A stretch of 51,403 nt of DNA, from assembly GCA_013813355.1 (NCBI GenBank), contig JACCRT010000046.1, forward strand, positions 1 through 51,403, given 5' to 3'. Positions 1 through 8,312 of this stretch are shown here, piece after piece (the first letter of the stretch is position 1; each line of letters opens with the position of its first letter). The notes under the pieces were generated by a model. That model made no database searches. It was not told the DNA's origin and saw only the letters and a list, made by a program, of their open reading frames with translations. The position numbers were made by a program, and so were the translations under genes. This DNA is from Acidobacteriota bacterium. Its GTDB lineage: Bacteria > Acidobacteriota > Vicinamibacteria > Vicinamibacterales > 2-12-FULL-66-21.

Positions 1-122
1 CCGATCCGCTGATCAACCTCCACGACGCGCACGCGGAGGGTCGGCTGGTGGCTGGTGAACGGCTCATCCTGTTCACGTTTGGTTTCGGCGCGAACTGGGG
101 CTGCATGGTGCTGGAACATTGA
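1..122 (+). CDS. 3-oxoacyl-ACP synthase III-like protein, C-terminal end (partial)
   Basis: Only the last 39 residues are in the window, read from base 3 to a TGA at 120-122. They carry the FabH/KAS III C-terminal signature: a G-x-L-V-x-G-E-x-L-x-L-F turn followed by FGFGANWG, equivalent to the FGAGxTWG strand of ketosynthase III enzymes. The family condenses an acyl-CoA or acyl-ACP with malonyl-ACP in the cytoplasm. The active-site Cys, His and Asn lie upstream of the window. The stop overlaps a TTG start of an SDR-type ORF (TTGA), so the two were probably translationally coupled. A KAS III followed by an SDR reductase would fit a specialised acyl pathway rather than housekeeping FabH, but that is inference. 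Confidence 0.6.
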   Translation, partial: DPLINLHDAHAEGRLVAGERLILFTFGFGANWGCMVLEH

Positions 123-240
123 GCAACCGCGTCCTGCTCGTTACAGGCGCCACAAGCACCGTCGGCAGTGCCGTCCTCCAGCGGTTGCTGAGCAGCGATG
201 CGTTCACGAGCGCCACGATTGTCGTTCGCACGGCACCGCT
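119..240 (+). pseudogene. SDR/NAD-dependent epimerase, 5' fragment truncated by an inverted-repeat element
   Basis: A TTG start overlapping the upstream stop opens about 40 residues of clear Rossmann N-terminus (LLVTGATSTVGSAVLQRLL, a GxTGxxG nucleotide-binding loop plus helix and a second strand). Homology-like sequence stops exactly where the 23-bp inverted repeat begins at 240. The frame stays open to 1435 only because it runs antisense through the next gene, so the rest of that translation is not real protein. It was probably the partner reductase of the upstream ketosynthase gene. It is now a remnant, since it lacks the catalytic Ser-Tyr-Lys region. Confidence 0.6.
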
Positions 241-403
241 AGCAGCCCGTGGTGAAAGTCTGACTGCATTCGACGAGCGAAGCCTCCCCGGGGGCGGCGT
301 TGCTCCTCCTTCAAATACAGCCGGTATTCTCAGTCGTCGCGCCTTGCCCGCGGGGCGCCTCGCCCGTCTCGGTGCGACGCCAGACTTTCACCACGGGCTG
401 CTA
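240..403. mobile_element. MITE-like element with perfect 23-bp terminal inverted repeats
   Basis: Bases 240-262 and 381-403 are exact reverse complements over 23 positions; the left repeat starts TAGCAGCCCGTGG. They enclose 118 bp with no credible ORF, giving a 164-bp element. Perfect long terminal repeats around a short non-coding core are typical of a miniature inverted-repeat transposable element mobilised in trans. The left end coincides with truncation of an SDR gene. The right end supplies the TAG stop codon of the minus-strand propeller gene. No flanking target duplication is obvious, so it may be old or may have arrived with a deletion. Confidence 0.6.
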
Positions 404-1378
404 ACGTCCGATGACGACCCCCCAGGCGCCGGCGCCGGTGGGGATGGTGGCGGTGACGCGACGACGTTCGATGTCGATCACCGAGCTGTCGCCCGAGAGG
501 CCGTTGGCCGTGTAGAGCTTGCGGCCGTCGGGAGTAATGGCGATGCCCCAGGGGCGTCTGCCGACGGGTACGGTGGCTACGACTTTGAGCGATTGGGCGT
601 CGACGAAGGCGACGCTGTTCCCGTGGCCGTTGGCGACGTAGACGAATCGGCTATCAGGGGACACCACCACGCCCACGGGTTTGGCGGTGGCGGGCAGTTC
701 GATGGTGGCGATGACGCGGTGCTGCGCCACGTCGATGACGGCGACCGAGCCGCCGATCTCCGCCGACACGTACGCGCGGGTGCCGTCGGGGGAGAAGGCG
801 GCATCGCGCGGGCGGGGATCGACCAGGAAATTCGAGACGACCTTCAGGGCGTTGGTGTCGATCACCGAGACGGTATTGCTGGTTTCGGCAGTGACATAGA
901 CCCAGCGCTCATCAGGGCTGATGGCGATCCCTTCGGGCTCGATGCCCACGACGAGGGTCGCGAGCACCTGACCGGTCTTCAGATCCGTGATGGTGGCCGT
1001 GCCGGCGTCTTCGTTCGCGGCGTAGAGCCGCGAGCCGTCCCTGTTGAGGACGAGCCGTTCTGGATCGGATCCCGCGTCGTACCGTGCCAGGATGGCGCCG
1101 GTTTCGACATCGGCGACCGCGATGCCGTCCTGATCACTGGTGGCGTGCGGATTGTCATCGCTCAATGCCACGAACAATCGCCGGCCGATGACTTCGAGCC
1201 CCCGCGGCCGCGGCGCCATCGTGATCTGGCGGACCACCCTGTCGGTCGCCGTGTCGATGACCGTCACCGTGCCGGCGCGCTCGTTGGAGACGTAGGCCCG
1301 CGGAGCCGGCGATTGCCCGAAGGACGCCGACGTTGTCAGCACGACGAACATCAGCGCGACCGTCCAGCCCATCTTCAT
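401..1378 (-). CDS. PQQ-dependent catabolism-associated YVTN beta-propeller protein
   Basis: A 325-residue protein with a cleavable signal peptide (hydrophobic core at residues 5-20, then FGQSPA), followed by about seven YVTN/YncE-type repeats. Recurrent motifs are AYVSNE, GTVTVIDTATDRVV and PDGxxxY. The order of blades, including RPRGLEV near the start and GAWGVVIG at the end, matches from memory the TIGR03866 family found beside PQQ-dependent alcohol dehydrogenases. It is probably periplasmic. Its start overlaps the stop of the upstream gene by 4 bp (ATGA), and that gene's product belongs to the same PQQ neighbourhood. The stop codon lies inside the right terminal repeat of the MITE-like element, so the native 3' end may have been trimmed by a few codons. 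The dehydrogenase itself is not in this window. Confidence 0.75.
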   Translation of the reverse strand: MKMGWTVALMFVVLTTSASFGQSPAPRAYVSNERAGTVTVIDTATDRVVRQITMAPRPRGLEVIGRRLFVALSDDNPHATSDQDGIAVADVETGAILARYDAGSDPERLVLNRDGSRLYAANEDAGTATITDLKTGQVLATLVVGIEPEGIAISPDERWVYVTAETSNTVSVIDTNALKVVSNFLVDPRPRDAAFSPDGTRAYVSAEIGGSVAVIDVAQHRVIATIELPATAKPVGVVVSPDSRFVYVANGHGNSVAFVDAQSLKVVATVPVGRRPWGIAITPDGRKLYTANGLSGDSSVIDIERRRVTATIPTGAGAWGVVIGR

Positions 1379-2127
1379 CGGTTTCCTGCCTCCCAGAGAA
1401 GTTCACCCAGGACCTCGTCGCCGGACACGATGTAGAGCGGCTGGCGCAAGACGCGAGTGGTGGGATCGAACACCAGGGGCCGTCCCTTGTGACCGTCGAA
1501 CCGGGTGCCCGCGAGGGCCTGGCACCGGGGCGCGTCCGGCGCGCGCAAGGCGCTGTCGACCAGCGCCTTGACGGCGAACCAGGCCAGCCAGGCCTCTGAC
1601 GTCATCGGCCCGCCAGTCTGCTTCCGATAGCGGTCGTTGAGTTCTGCGGCGCCATAGCGAAAGAGCGATGGATGCCAGGCCACGACACGCGGATCGGCCG
1701 CCTTGCCCGCCGCGGGGCTCTCCAAGCGCCAGCGCTCGAGCGCGGCGGTGCGCTCGGTTTCCGTCAGCCCCGCACGAAAAGTACAGCCCGGATCAGGGAA
1801 GCCGGGCACGTCCCGGAGGAGCACGATGGGTGTGGCGGACGGGACCGCGCCCGGGCTCGGAGGCTCCACGGAGATCACGCCAATGGCGCCCGTGATCCCG
1901 GCCGCGGACGTGCCGAGCTGAAGCTCGCGGCGCATCAGCGTCGACGTAACGGACGCCTCGGCCACCCCGAACTGCAACCCCTGCGCGGCTGCCTCCGGCA
2001 GCTTGCCGTGCACGAGCAGGCGCAAGCCGTCCGGCGCCGACACAGCCCGGGCCGGCAGCGCGGCCGCCAGCGGAGTGGCCAGCATCCAGGCCAGCAGATC
2101 ACGTCGGGTCAGCGCGGGCGCAGGCAT
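1375..2127 (-). CDS. ABC-type substrate-binding protein of the PQQ-dependent alcohol dehydrogenase system
   Basis: About 250 residues from an ATG at 2127. That start was chosen because it gives a Tat-like signal (ALTRRDLLAWMLATPLAAAL) ending in a cleavable PARA; an upstream in-frame start at 2172 would bury it. The mature part is a shortened periplasmic binding-protein-like domain with stretches such as VLLRDVPGFPD, DPRVVAWHPSLFRYGAAELN and MTSEAWLAWFAVKALVDSAL. I associate these, from memory, with TIGR03863, a binding-protein family co-occurring with PQQ alcohol dehydrogenases. It is shorter than usual for the family, so it may lack a lobe. It is operonic with the propeller gene downstream (4-bp overlap). 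A role in alcohol or aldehyde catabolism is inferred from family context only. Confidence 0.65.
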   Translation of the reverse strand: MPAPALTRRDLLAWMLATPLAAALPARAVSAPDGLRLLVHGKLPEAAAQGLQFGVAEASVTSTLMRRELQLGTSAAGITGAIGVISVEPPSPGAVPSATPIVLLRDVPGFPDPGCTFRAGLTETERTAALERWRLESPAAGKAADPRVVAWHPSLFRYGAAELNDRYRKQTGGPMTSEAWLAWFAVKALVDSALRAPDAPRCQALAGTRFDGHKGRPLVFDPTTRVLRQPLYIVSGDEVLGELLWEAGNR

Positions 2128-2587
2128 GAGGGCTGGAGCGATTGTAATCACTCCCGGCCGGTTCACGCGCACTCGCGCTTACGTGGACCTGATCGAATCC
2201 GGAAGGGGTGTCACCGACGCCGGCCGGGGGACGATTCACGCTTTGGCAATCACCAGCCGTCGTGGTGACCAGTTCCACCCCTCTCGCGTTCCCGAATCAT
2301 ACGCGTGCCCGGCGGGCGGCGCCATCCGGCCGGGCTGTTCAGCTGCTGCTGGTTGGAAGCCCATGCACTCGGTGCTCGGAGGTGCGAGGCGAGCATGGTG
2401 TTCGAGCGCTCTCCGTGCCCGGTTACTGGAACCGGCTTTGCTACTCACCCTGCTGGCTCCCCCGCAATTGCCGTTGGGCTGATGGCGGTCGGGCGAATTC
2501 GTAAGCAAGCCGACCACCACGCCGCGGGCGGCAGGCGGCACGGGCGCAGACGGCGACGGACGCGACGGAAAGGACAGCAACGGACCC
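2128..2587. other. 460-bp intergenic region without a recognisable gene
   Basis: This separates the minus-strand PQQ pair from the plus-strand glycoconjugate cluster, so both promoters should lie here. Several ORFs of 98-159 codons cross it in different frames, but none shows a recognisable domain or an RBS with a sensible start. I see no clear sigma-70 -35/-10 pair, tRNA or hairpin-plus-T-run. A purine-rich GGAAAGGACAG about ten bases before the ATG at 2588 could serve as that gene's ribosome-binding site. Confidence 0.4.
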
Positions 2588-3697
2588 ATGCAGATTCTCA
2601 TCACTGGCGGTGCGGGGTTCATCGGATCGCACCTGGCCGATGACCTCATTCACCGCGGGCACAGCGTACGCGCGCTGGATAACCTGTCGTCGCAGGTGCA
2701 TGGTACCGACGTGGCGCGCCCGGGCTACCTTGATCCTGACGTCGAACTCCTGCTGGGGGACGTGCGCGACCCGCTGACCGTGCGCCGCGCGCTCGACGGG
2801 GTGGACGCCGTGTTCCACTTCGCCGCGGCGGTCGGGGTCGGCCAGAGCATGTACGAGATCGAGCACTACACGTCGACGAACAATCTCGGCACCGCCGTCC
2901 TGTTGCAGGAGATCGTCGACCGCCCGGTTCAGCGGCTCGTGGTGGCGTCGAGCATGAGCCTGTACGGGGAAGGGCTGTACCGCACCGGCGACGGGACGAC
3001 GACGACCGGCGTGGAGCGGGGCCTGGCCCAGTTGCGCGCGGGCGAGTGGGAAGTCCGTGACGCCGATGGCGGCCTCCTCGAACCGCTCCCCACCCCCGAA
3101 ACCAAGGTTCCCTCGCTTTCGTCGGTCTACGCGCTCTCGAAGTTCGACCAGGAGCGGCTCTGCCTGATGATCGGCCGTGCCTACAACATCCCCACCGTCG
3201 CCCTGCGGTTCTTCAACGTGTTCGGCACCCGGCAGGCGCTCTCGAATCCGTACACCGGGGTCCTGGCTATCTTTGCCTCGCGGCTGCTGAACGGCAACGC
3301 GCCGCTGATCTTCGAAGACGGGCTGCAGCGGCGCGACTTCGTCAGCGTGTACGACGTCGTGCAGGCCTGCCGCCTCGCCCTCGACGTTCCGGAGGCGGCC
3401 GGGCACACGTTCAACGTAGGCAGCGGCCGGTCGCATTCGGTGTGCGAGGTGGCCGCGCTTCTGGGGCAGGTGCTCGGGAAAGCCATCCCGCCGGACGTCT
3501 GCGGCAAGTACCGGGCGGGGGACATCCGCCACTGTTTTGCGGACATTTCGCTGGCGCGCAGCGTCCTCGGCTACGAGCCGCGGGTCACGCTCGAACAGGG
3601 CCTGGTGGAACTGGCCGAATGGCTTCAGGACCAGACGGCCGTCGACCGGGTCGCCGATGCCAGCCGGGAGCTTGCGGCGAGGGGGCTGACGGTATGA
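2588..3697 (+). CDS. NAD-dependent epimerase/dehydratase (NDP-sugar epimerase, extended SDR)
   Basis: A 369-residue extended SDR. The NAD loop GGAGFIGSH is at residues 7-15, an acidic residue follows strand 2 (LDNLSS), and LLLGDVRD contacts the adenine. The catalytic set is SSMSLYG (122-127) with Y181-x3-K185 in YALSK. The RFFNVFG block and the DFVSVYDVV region are as in GalE-type epimerases. An insertion at about 130-170, between the Ser and Tyr motifs, makes it longer than standard GalE. The reaction is NAD-assisted epimerisation or dehydration of a nucleotide sugar in the cytoplasm; the exact sugar cannot be read from sequence. It opens the 10-kb polycistron, and its stop overlaps the next start (ATGA at 3694-3697). 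In this context it should supply an activated sugar to the glycosyltransferases downstream. Confidence 0.85.
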   Translation: MQILITGGAGFIGSHLADDLIHRGHSVRALDNLSSQVHGTDVARPGYLDPDVELLLGDVRDPLTVRRALDGVDAVFHFAAAVGVGQSMYEIEHYTSTNNLGTAVLLQEIVDRPVQRLVVASSMSLYGEGLYRTGDGTTTTGVERGLAQLRAGEWEVRDADGGLLEPLPTPETKVPSLSSVYALSKFDQERLCLMIGRAYNIPTVALRFFNVFGTRQALSNPYTGVLAIFASRLLNGNAPLIFEDGLQRRDFVSVYDVVQACRLALDVPEAAGHTFNVGSGRSHSVCEVAALLGQVLGKAIPPDVCGKYRAGDIRHCFADISLARSVLGYEPRVTLEQGLVELAEWLQDQTAVDRVADASRELAARGLTV

Positions 3698-4779
3698 CGG
3701 CGGCATCCCGGATGTCCGACCTGGCGCTCATCACCGGCGGAGCGGGCTTCGTGGCGACGAACGTGGCCGATCGCCTGCTGCGCCTCGGCTGCCGCGTGCG
3801 GCTGTTCGACAACCTCTCGCGTGCCGGCGTGGATCAGAACGTGGCGTGGCTGGAGGCCGAGCACCCGGGGCGCGTCGAACTCGTCGTGGGGGACGTGCGG
3901 GACGCGGCGGCGCTCCGCGAGGCGGTCCGCGGCACGACCCGCGTGTTCCACTTCGCCGCCCAGGTCGCCGTGACGACGAGCCTGGGCGATCCCTTCCTTG
4001 ACTTCGAGGTCAACGCGCGCGGCACGCTCAACCTGCTCGAGGCCCTTCGAGGCCTGGCGGCGCCGCCCAGTCTGCTCTTCACCTCGACCAACAAGGTGTA
4101 TGGGGAGCTGGAGGATGTTCGCCTGCTGGCGCGCGGCCGCCGCTACGAGCCGCTGGATGCAGAGCTCGCGGCGCGGGGGGTCGGCGAACGGAGGCCACTC
4201 GATTTCCAGAGCCCTTACGGCTGTTCGAAGGGGGCGGCCGAACAGTACGTGCTCGATTACGCGCGCACCTTCCGGCTGCCCGCCACGGTGTTCCGCATGA
4301 GCTGTGTCTACGGCCCGCACCAGTTCGGGACAGAGGACCAGGGCTGGGTGGCGCACTTCCTCATCCAGGCGCTGCAGGGGCGTGCGCTGACCGTCTATGG
4401 CGACGGGATGCAGGTGCGCGATGTGCTGTTCGTCGAGGATCTTGTGGACGCGATGCTCCTCGCGCACGATCGGATCGAGGACCTCGCAGGGCGCGCCTTC
4501 AACATCGGCGGCGGCCCGGACCACACGGTGTCGCTGCTGGAGCTGATCGAGCTGCTGGGGGAGATGCTCGGCGGCCGACCCGCCTACGCGCTGGAGCCCT
4601 GGCGCCCAGCCGACCAGCGGTATTACGTGTCGAACACCGGGCGCTTCAGTGCGGCCACCGGCTGGCGCCAGATGACCAGCGTGCGCGAGGGGCTCGAGCG
4701 GCTGGTGAACTGGCTGGTGGAGGTGAACGCCGCACGCGCGCCGCTGCCGGAAATCGTGGGCAGCCGGGTCGCATCATGA
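3694..4779 (+). CDS. NAD-dependent epimerase, CDP-paratose 2-epimerase-like
   Basis: A 361-residue second extended SDR, started at the ATG overlapping the upstream stop; the longer upstream reading frame is a shadow. An alternative start is the Met at 3712. The nucleotide loop is GGAGFVATN, with Ala replacing the third Gly. The catalytic region is TSTNKVYGE (130-138) and Y175-x3-K179. The STNKVYG block and GDGMQVRDVLFVEDL are hallmarks I associate with CDP-paratose/tyvelose 2-epimerases, so C2 epimerisation of a CDP-dideoxyhexose or related sugar is a reasonable guess. It resembles the preceding gene only at family level. It overlaps the next start by 4 bp (4776-4779). Its product probably feeds the same glycan pathway. 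Confidence 0.8.
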   Translation: MTAASRMSDLALITGGAGFVATNVADRLLRLGCRVRLFDNLSRAGVDQNVAWLEAEHPGRVELVVGDVRDAAALREAVRGTTRVFHFAAQVAVTTSLGDPFLDFEVNARGTLNLLEALRGLAAPPSLLFTSTNKVYGELEDVRLLARGRRYEPLDAELAARGVGERRPLDFQSPYGCSKGAAEQYVLDYARTFRLPATVFRMSCVYGPHQFGTEDQGWVAHFLIQALQGRALTVYGDGMQVRDVLFVEDLVDAMLLAHDRIEDLAGRAFNIGGGPDHTVSLLELIELLGEMLGGRPAYALEPWRPADQRYYVSNTGRFSAATGWRQMTSVREGLERLVNWLVEVNAARAPLPEIVGSRVAS

Positions 4780-6074
4780 AGTTCGCGCTGCTGAACCCGC
4801 GATGGACGTTCGACGGCGGCATCTACTTCGGCTGCCGGGAGCCGCACCTGCCGCTCGAATACGGCTACGCGCGCGCGCTGCTGGAGCGGGACGGCCACGA
4901 GGTCCTGCTCGTGGACGCGCAGCTGCACGATCTGCCTCTCGAGGAGGTCGCCGGCCGGGTGTCCGCGTTTGCCCCGGACCGTCTCGTGATCACGACGGCG
5001 CCGAGCTACCTGTTCTGGCGCTGCGCGCCGCCGGAGCTGCGGGTGCCGCAGGAAACGCTGCGCGCGCTCGCCGGCGTTCCCGGCTTGCGGATCGTCGTCG
5101 GACCGCACGCCTCCACCACGCCCGCCGCGACGCTTCGCAAGCTCGGCGCGGACGTGGCGGTCCTCGGCGAGTGCGAGGACATCCTGCCAAAGCTGGCGTC
5201 CAGGCAGTCGGACTGGCCCGCCATCAATTCGATCGCGTGCGCCATGGGAGGCGAGGTGCGGGTCCAGGGCGAACCCCACCAGTGCGACCTGTCGGCGCTG
5301 CCGGCGCTGCACTGGCCGGCCGCGGACGTCGGGCGCCACCACCATCACCATCATCGCTTCGACGCGGAGCCCCTGGCGCCTGGCGCCGAGATGGAACTGT
5401 CGCGCGGCTGCCCCTATCACTGCACGTTCTGCGCGAAGGACAATTTCCGCGACGACTACCGGAAGCGTCCGCTCCCGGTGATCCTCGAGGAGGTGGACGG
5501 CTTCGTCGCGCAGGGCGTCGAATACATCTATTTCATCGACGAGATCTTCCTCCCGAACACGCCGCTCCTCGAGGCCCTCGTCGAACGGCCCGTCCGGTTC
5601 GGGCTGCAGACCCGCATCGACCTGTGGACACCCGCCATGCTCGACCTGCTCGGCCAGGCCGGCTGCGTCTCGATCGAGGCAGGTGTCGAGAGCATCACCG
5701 TCGAGGGACGCAACCTGCTCGACAAGGCCAGCCGGCTCACGACCGAACAACTGGCGGACCGGCTGATTCACGCCAAGCGTTCGGTGCCCTTCGTCCAGGC
5801 CAACCTGCTCGAATCGGGTGCCGACGACCCGGCCGACGTCGAAGCCTGGCGCCGGCACCTTCAGCAGTTCGGCGTGTGGGCCAACAAACCGGTTCCGATG
5901 TTCCCGTACCCCGGCTCGCCGGGATACACCCGCCGGTGGGGCGCCCCCGACGACCGGGCGTGGGAGCGCGCCATCGATTTCTACCTCGGGCAGTTCCAGG
6001 CGTTCAGCGACATCCAGGAGGCGCGGCCGCGCCCCCTATCCGAACTGGAGCTCCACAATGCCGACACGCATTAG
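4776..6074 (+). CDS. B12-binding-domain radical SAM protein of a glycosyltransferase cluster
   Basis: 432 residues. The N-terminal 150 form a cobalamin-binding-like Rossmann domain (YARALLERDGHEVLLVDAQ, VITTAPSYLF, IVVGPHAST), but the canonical DxHxxG B12 motif is not obvious. The radical SAM core follows with C212-x3-C216-x2-C219 (RGCPYHCTFC), which would bind a [4Fe-4S] cluster, then FIDEIF and SIEAGVES blocks. Between the domains lies a natural run of six histidines (188-193). From memory it resembles TIGR04295, a family restricted to clusters like this one. Such enzymes methylate or rearrange unactivated carbons; the substrate here is unknown, plausibly a sugar or lipid-linked intermediate. 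It overlaps both neighbours. Confidence 0.8.
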   Translation: MKFALLNPRWTFDGGIYFGCREPHLPLEYGYARALLERDGHEVLLVDAQLHDLPLEEVAGRVSAFAPDRLVITTAPSYLFWRCAPPELRVPQETLRALAGVPGLRIVVGPHASTTPAATLRKLGADVAVLGECEDILPKLASRQSDWPAINSIACAMGGEVRVQGEPHQCDLSALPALHWPAADVGRHHHHHHRFDAEPLAPGAEMELSRGCPYHCTFCAKDNFRDDYRKRPLPVILEEVDGFVAQGVEYIYFIDEIFLPNTPLLEALVERPVRFGLQTRIDLWTPAMLDLLGQAGCVSIEAGVESITVEGRNLLDKASRLTTEQLADRLIHAKRSVPFVQANLLESGADDPADVEAWRRHLQQFGVWANKPVPMFPYPGSPGYTRRWGAPDDRAWERAIDFYLGQFQAFSDIQEARPRPLSELELHNADTH

Positions 6075-7233
6075 CGGCACGCTCGAACGGCAGGACACCC
6101 ACGGATTGGCCGGCATCCTCTCCGGCGCCCCCTCCTCGCGCGCCGTGCCGAGGCGGGTGCTGATGACCGCCGACGGCGTGGGCGGGGTCTGGCCCTGCAC
6201 GCTTGACCTGGCGTCCGGGCTCGCGGCCCGCGGTGTGGAGGTCACCGTCGCCGTCATGGGGCCACCGCTGCTCGATCACCAGCTCGCCGAGGCCGCCCGC
6301 CGGGGGCTGGCCCTCATCGAGGGGGGTTACGCGCTCGAATGGATGGATAATCCGTGGAATGACGTGGACGCAGCCGGGGAATGGCTTCTTGGCCTCGAGC
6401 GCACGACGGCGCCTGATCTCGTGCACCTGAACGGGTTCTGTCATGCAGCCTTGCCGTGGCGGGCGCCGACGGTTGTCGCGGGGCACTCCTGCGTGCGCTC
6501 GTGGTGGCTGGCCGTGCACGGCGTGGAGGCGCCGCCCCAGTGGGCACGCTATACCGAACGCGTGGCCGAAGGGCTCCGTGCGGCCACGCTCGTCGTCGCG
6601 CCATCCGCAGCGATGCTGAGCGCGCTGGAGGCTGAATACGGCCCGCTCGGCCCGGCCCGCGTGATCCCCAACGGTCTCGCGCACGTCAGGCGCAGTGACA
6701 CCACGGCGGCAAAACAGGACCTCGTGTTTTCGGCCGGCAGGATCTGGGACGATGCGAAAAATATAGAGGCGCTCTGTGCGGTGGCGTCCTCTCTGCCGTG
6801 GCCTGTCGCCGTTGCCGGTGACAGGCAGGGTCCACACGGTCCCTGCGCGCCCACCGCTGGCGTGAACTCTCTCGGCCAGCTGCCGCGCGAGGGGGTGCAG
6901 GCGTGGTACGACCGGGCGGGCATCTACGTGCTGCCGGCTCGCTACGAGCCGTTCGGGCTGTCGGTGCTCGAAGCGGCGGCCGCGGGCTGCGCGCTGGTGC
7001 TCGGCGACATCCGCAGCCTGCGCGAGAACTGGCACGGCGCCGCCGTCTTCGTGCCGCCCGATAACCGCCGCGCTCTCGCGGCGGCCATCCGCGAACTGAG
7101 TGCGGATCCCGAGCGGCGGCACACCCTGGCGCAGGCCGCGGCCGGCCGCGCGAGCACGTTCACGCTCAACCGAATGGTGGGCGGCTACCTGGACGCATAC
7201 AGGTCGCTCACCCCCGTCGCGGTGCACCAGTGA
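6058..7233 (+). CDS. glycosyltransferase family 4 (group 1)
   Basis: 391 residues, GT-B fold. The start at 6058 was chosen because a GGAG box sits seven bases upstream and homology begins soon after; it overlaps the radical SAM gene by 17 bp. The N-terminal domain opens with RRVLMTADGVGGVWPCTLDLASGLAARG, shown here by its position at residues 32-59. The C-terminal nucleotide-sugar domain has FSAGRIWDDAKN (224-235), GQLPREGV and the GT4 EX7E signature E297-PFGLSVL-E305, followed by an AAAAGCALVLGD loop. It should act in the cytoplasm and retain anomeric configuration. Donor and acceptor are unknown. The stop overlaps the GTG start of the next gene (GTGA). Confidence 0.85.
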   Translation: MPTRISGTLERQDTHGLAGILSGAPSSRAVPRRVLMTADGVGGVWPCTLDLASGLAARGVEVTVAVMGPPLLDHQLAEAARRGLALIEGGYALEWMDNPWNDVDAAGEWLLGLERTTAPDLVHLNGFCHAALPWRAPTVVAGHSCVRSWWLAVHGVEAPPQWARYTERVAEGLRAATLVVAPSAAMLSALEAEYGPLGPARVIPNGLAHVRRSDTTAAKQDLVFSAGRIWDDAKNIEALCAVASSLPWPVAVAGDRQGPHGPCAPTAGVNSLGQLPREGVQAWYDRAGIYVLPARYEPFGLSVLEAAAAGCALVLGDIRSLRENWHGAAVFVPPDNRRALAAAIRELSADPERRHTLAQAAAGRASTFTLNRMVGGYLDAYRSLTPVAVHQ

Positions 7234-8312
7234 GTCGGCCTCGCATTGCGTTCTTCGGCTCGAGCCTGGTCTCGGCGTACTGGAACGGGGCGGCCACCTA
7301 CTATCGTGGCATCGTGCGCGCGCTGCACGAGCGCGGCTACGTGGTGACGTTCTACGAGCCTGACGCCTACGAGCGCCAGCAGCACCGGGACATCCCCAAT
7401 CCCGACTGGGCCCGTGTCGTCGTCTACGAGGCGAACGAGGCGGCCGTGTGGCGGGCGATCGACGAGGCCAGGGGCGTCGACATCGTCGTGAAGACGAGCG
7501 GGGTCGGCGTGTTCGACGAACTGCTGGAGGCGGCGGTGCTGGCGAGCAAGGCACCCCACACGCTTGCGGTCTTCTGGGACGTGGACGCCCCGGCGACGCT
7601 CGACCGGCTGCAACAGAATCCGTCGGACCCGTTCCACGCGCTCATCCCGCGATACGACCTGGTGCTGACCTACGGTGGGGGCGAGCCGGTCGTGGAGGCC
7701 TACACCGCCGTGGGGGCCCGGGCATGCGTGCCGATTTACAACGCGCTCGATGCCTCGACGCACCACGCGGTGCCCGCGGATTCGCGCTTCGCCGCGGATC
7801 TCGGCTTTCTCGGCAACCGCCTCCCGGACCGGGAGCAGCGCGTCGAAGCCTTCTTCCTCGCTGCGGCGGAACGGTTGCCCCTGAAGCGGTTCCTGCTCGG
7901 CGGCAATGGGTGGGAGGGTAAGCCCATGCCGCCGAACATCCGCTATGTCGGGCATGTGTACACCGGTGACCACAACGCCTTCAACTGCACGCCTCGCGCG
8001 GTGCTGAATATCAGCCGCGAGAGCATGGCGCGGTACGGATTCTCGCCGGCCACGCGGGTGTTCGAAGCCGCCGGCGCCGCGGCCTGCCTGATCACGGACG
8101 CGTGGGAGGGGATAGAGCTGTTCCTCGAACCAGGGCGGGAAGTCCTGGTGGCCGAAGACGGGGACGCGGTGGCGGCCCACGTCGCGGAGCTCGACGCCCA
8201 GACGGCACGCCGGATTGGCGCCGCCGCGCAGCGGCGCGTCCTGGCCGACCACACCTACGCCAGGCGCGTCCTGCAGCTGGAAACGCTGCTCGGCGAACGG
8301 GCGGTTGCATGA
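7230..8312 (+). CDS. CgeB-family glycosyltransferase (first of three)
   Basis: 360 residues from a GTG overlapping the upstream TGA by 4 bp. Signature parts are IAFFGSSLVSAYWNGAATYY at the N-terminus, VFWDVDAPATL in the middle, DLGFLGNRLPDRE at the start of the second domain, and ALNISRESMARYGFSPATRVF then EAAGAAACLITDAWEG near the C-terminus. The last block is the CgeB/DUF3880-type GT-B acceptor/donor loop. It is clearly related to the two CgeB-like genes at 8774 and 9898, which suggests duplication and stepwise addition of several sugars. The Bacillus CgeB family acts on spore-surface glycans, but most members are uncharacterised. Its stop overlaps the start of a response regulator (ATGA). 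Confidence 0.75.
   Translation: MSRPRIAFFGSSLVSAYWNGAATYYRGIVRALHERGYVVTFYEPDAYERQQHRDIPNPDWARVVVYEANEAAVWRAIDEARGVDIVVKTSGVGVFDELLEAAVLASKAPHTLAVFWDVDAPATLDRLQQNPSDPFHALIPRYDLVLTYGGGEPVVEAYTAVGARACVPIYNALDASTHHAVPADSRFAADLGFLGNRLPDREQRVEAFFLAAAERLPLKRFLLGGNGWEGKPMPPNIRYVGHVYTGDHNAFNCTPRAVLNISRESMARYGFSPATRVFEAAGAAACLITDAWEGIELFLEPGREVLVAEDGDAVAAHVAELDAQTARRIGAAAQRRVLADHTYARRVLQLETLLGERAVA

Noticed and set aside
119-1435. 438-residue plus-strand ORF from the SDR start to the propeller region
   Set aside because: Only the first 40 residues resemble a protein family. The rest is read through the inverted-repeat element and antisense to the propeller gene.
2441-3706. 421-residue minus-strand ORF antisense to the first epimerase
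   Set aside because: The plus strand carries an unmistakable SDR. The antisense translation is Arg/His/Val-rich with no domain, a typical shadow in GC-rich DNA.
4776-6074. His run as a cloning tag or vector contamination
   Set aside because: The six His codons are internal, mixed CAC/CAT, and lie in a continuous family-like protein with no vector sequence around.
6004-7554. 516-residue minus-strand ORF across the GT4 gene
   Set aside because: Antisense shadow: low-complexity Arg/Pro/Ala composition, no motif, and it spans the junction of two well-supported genes.
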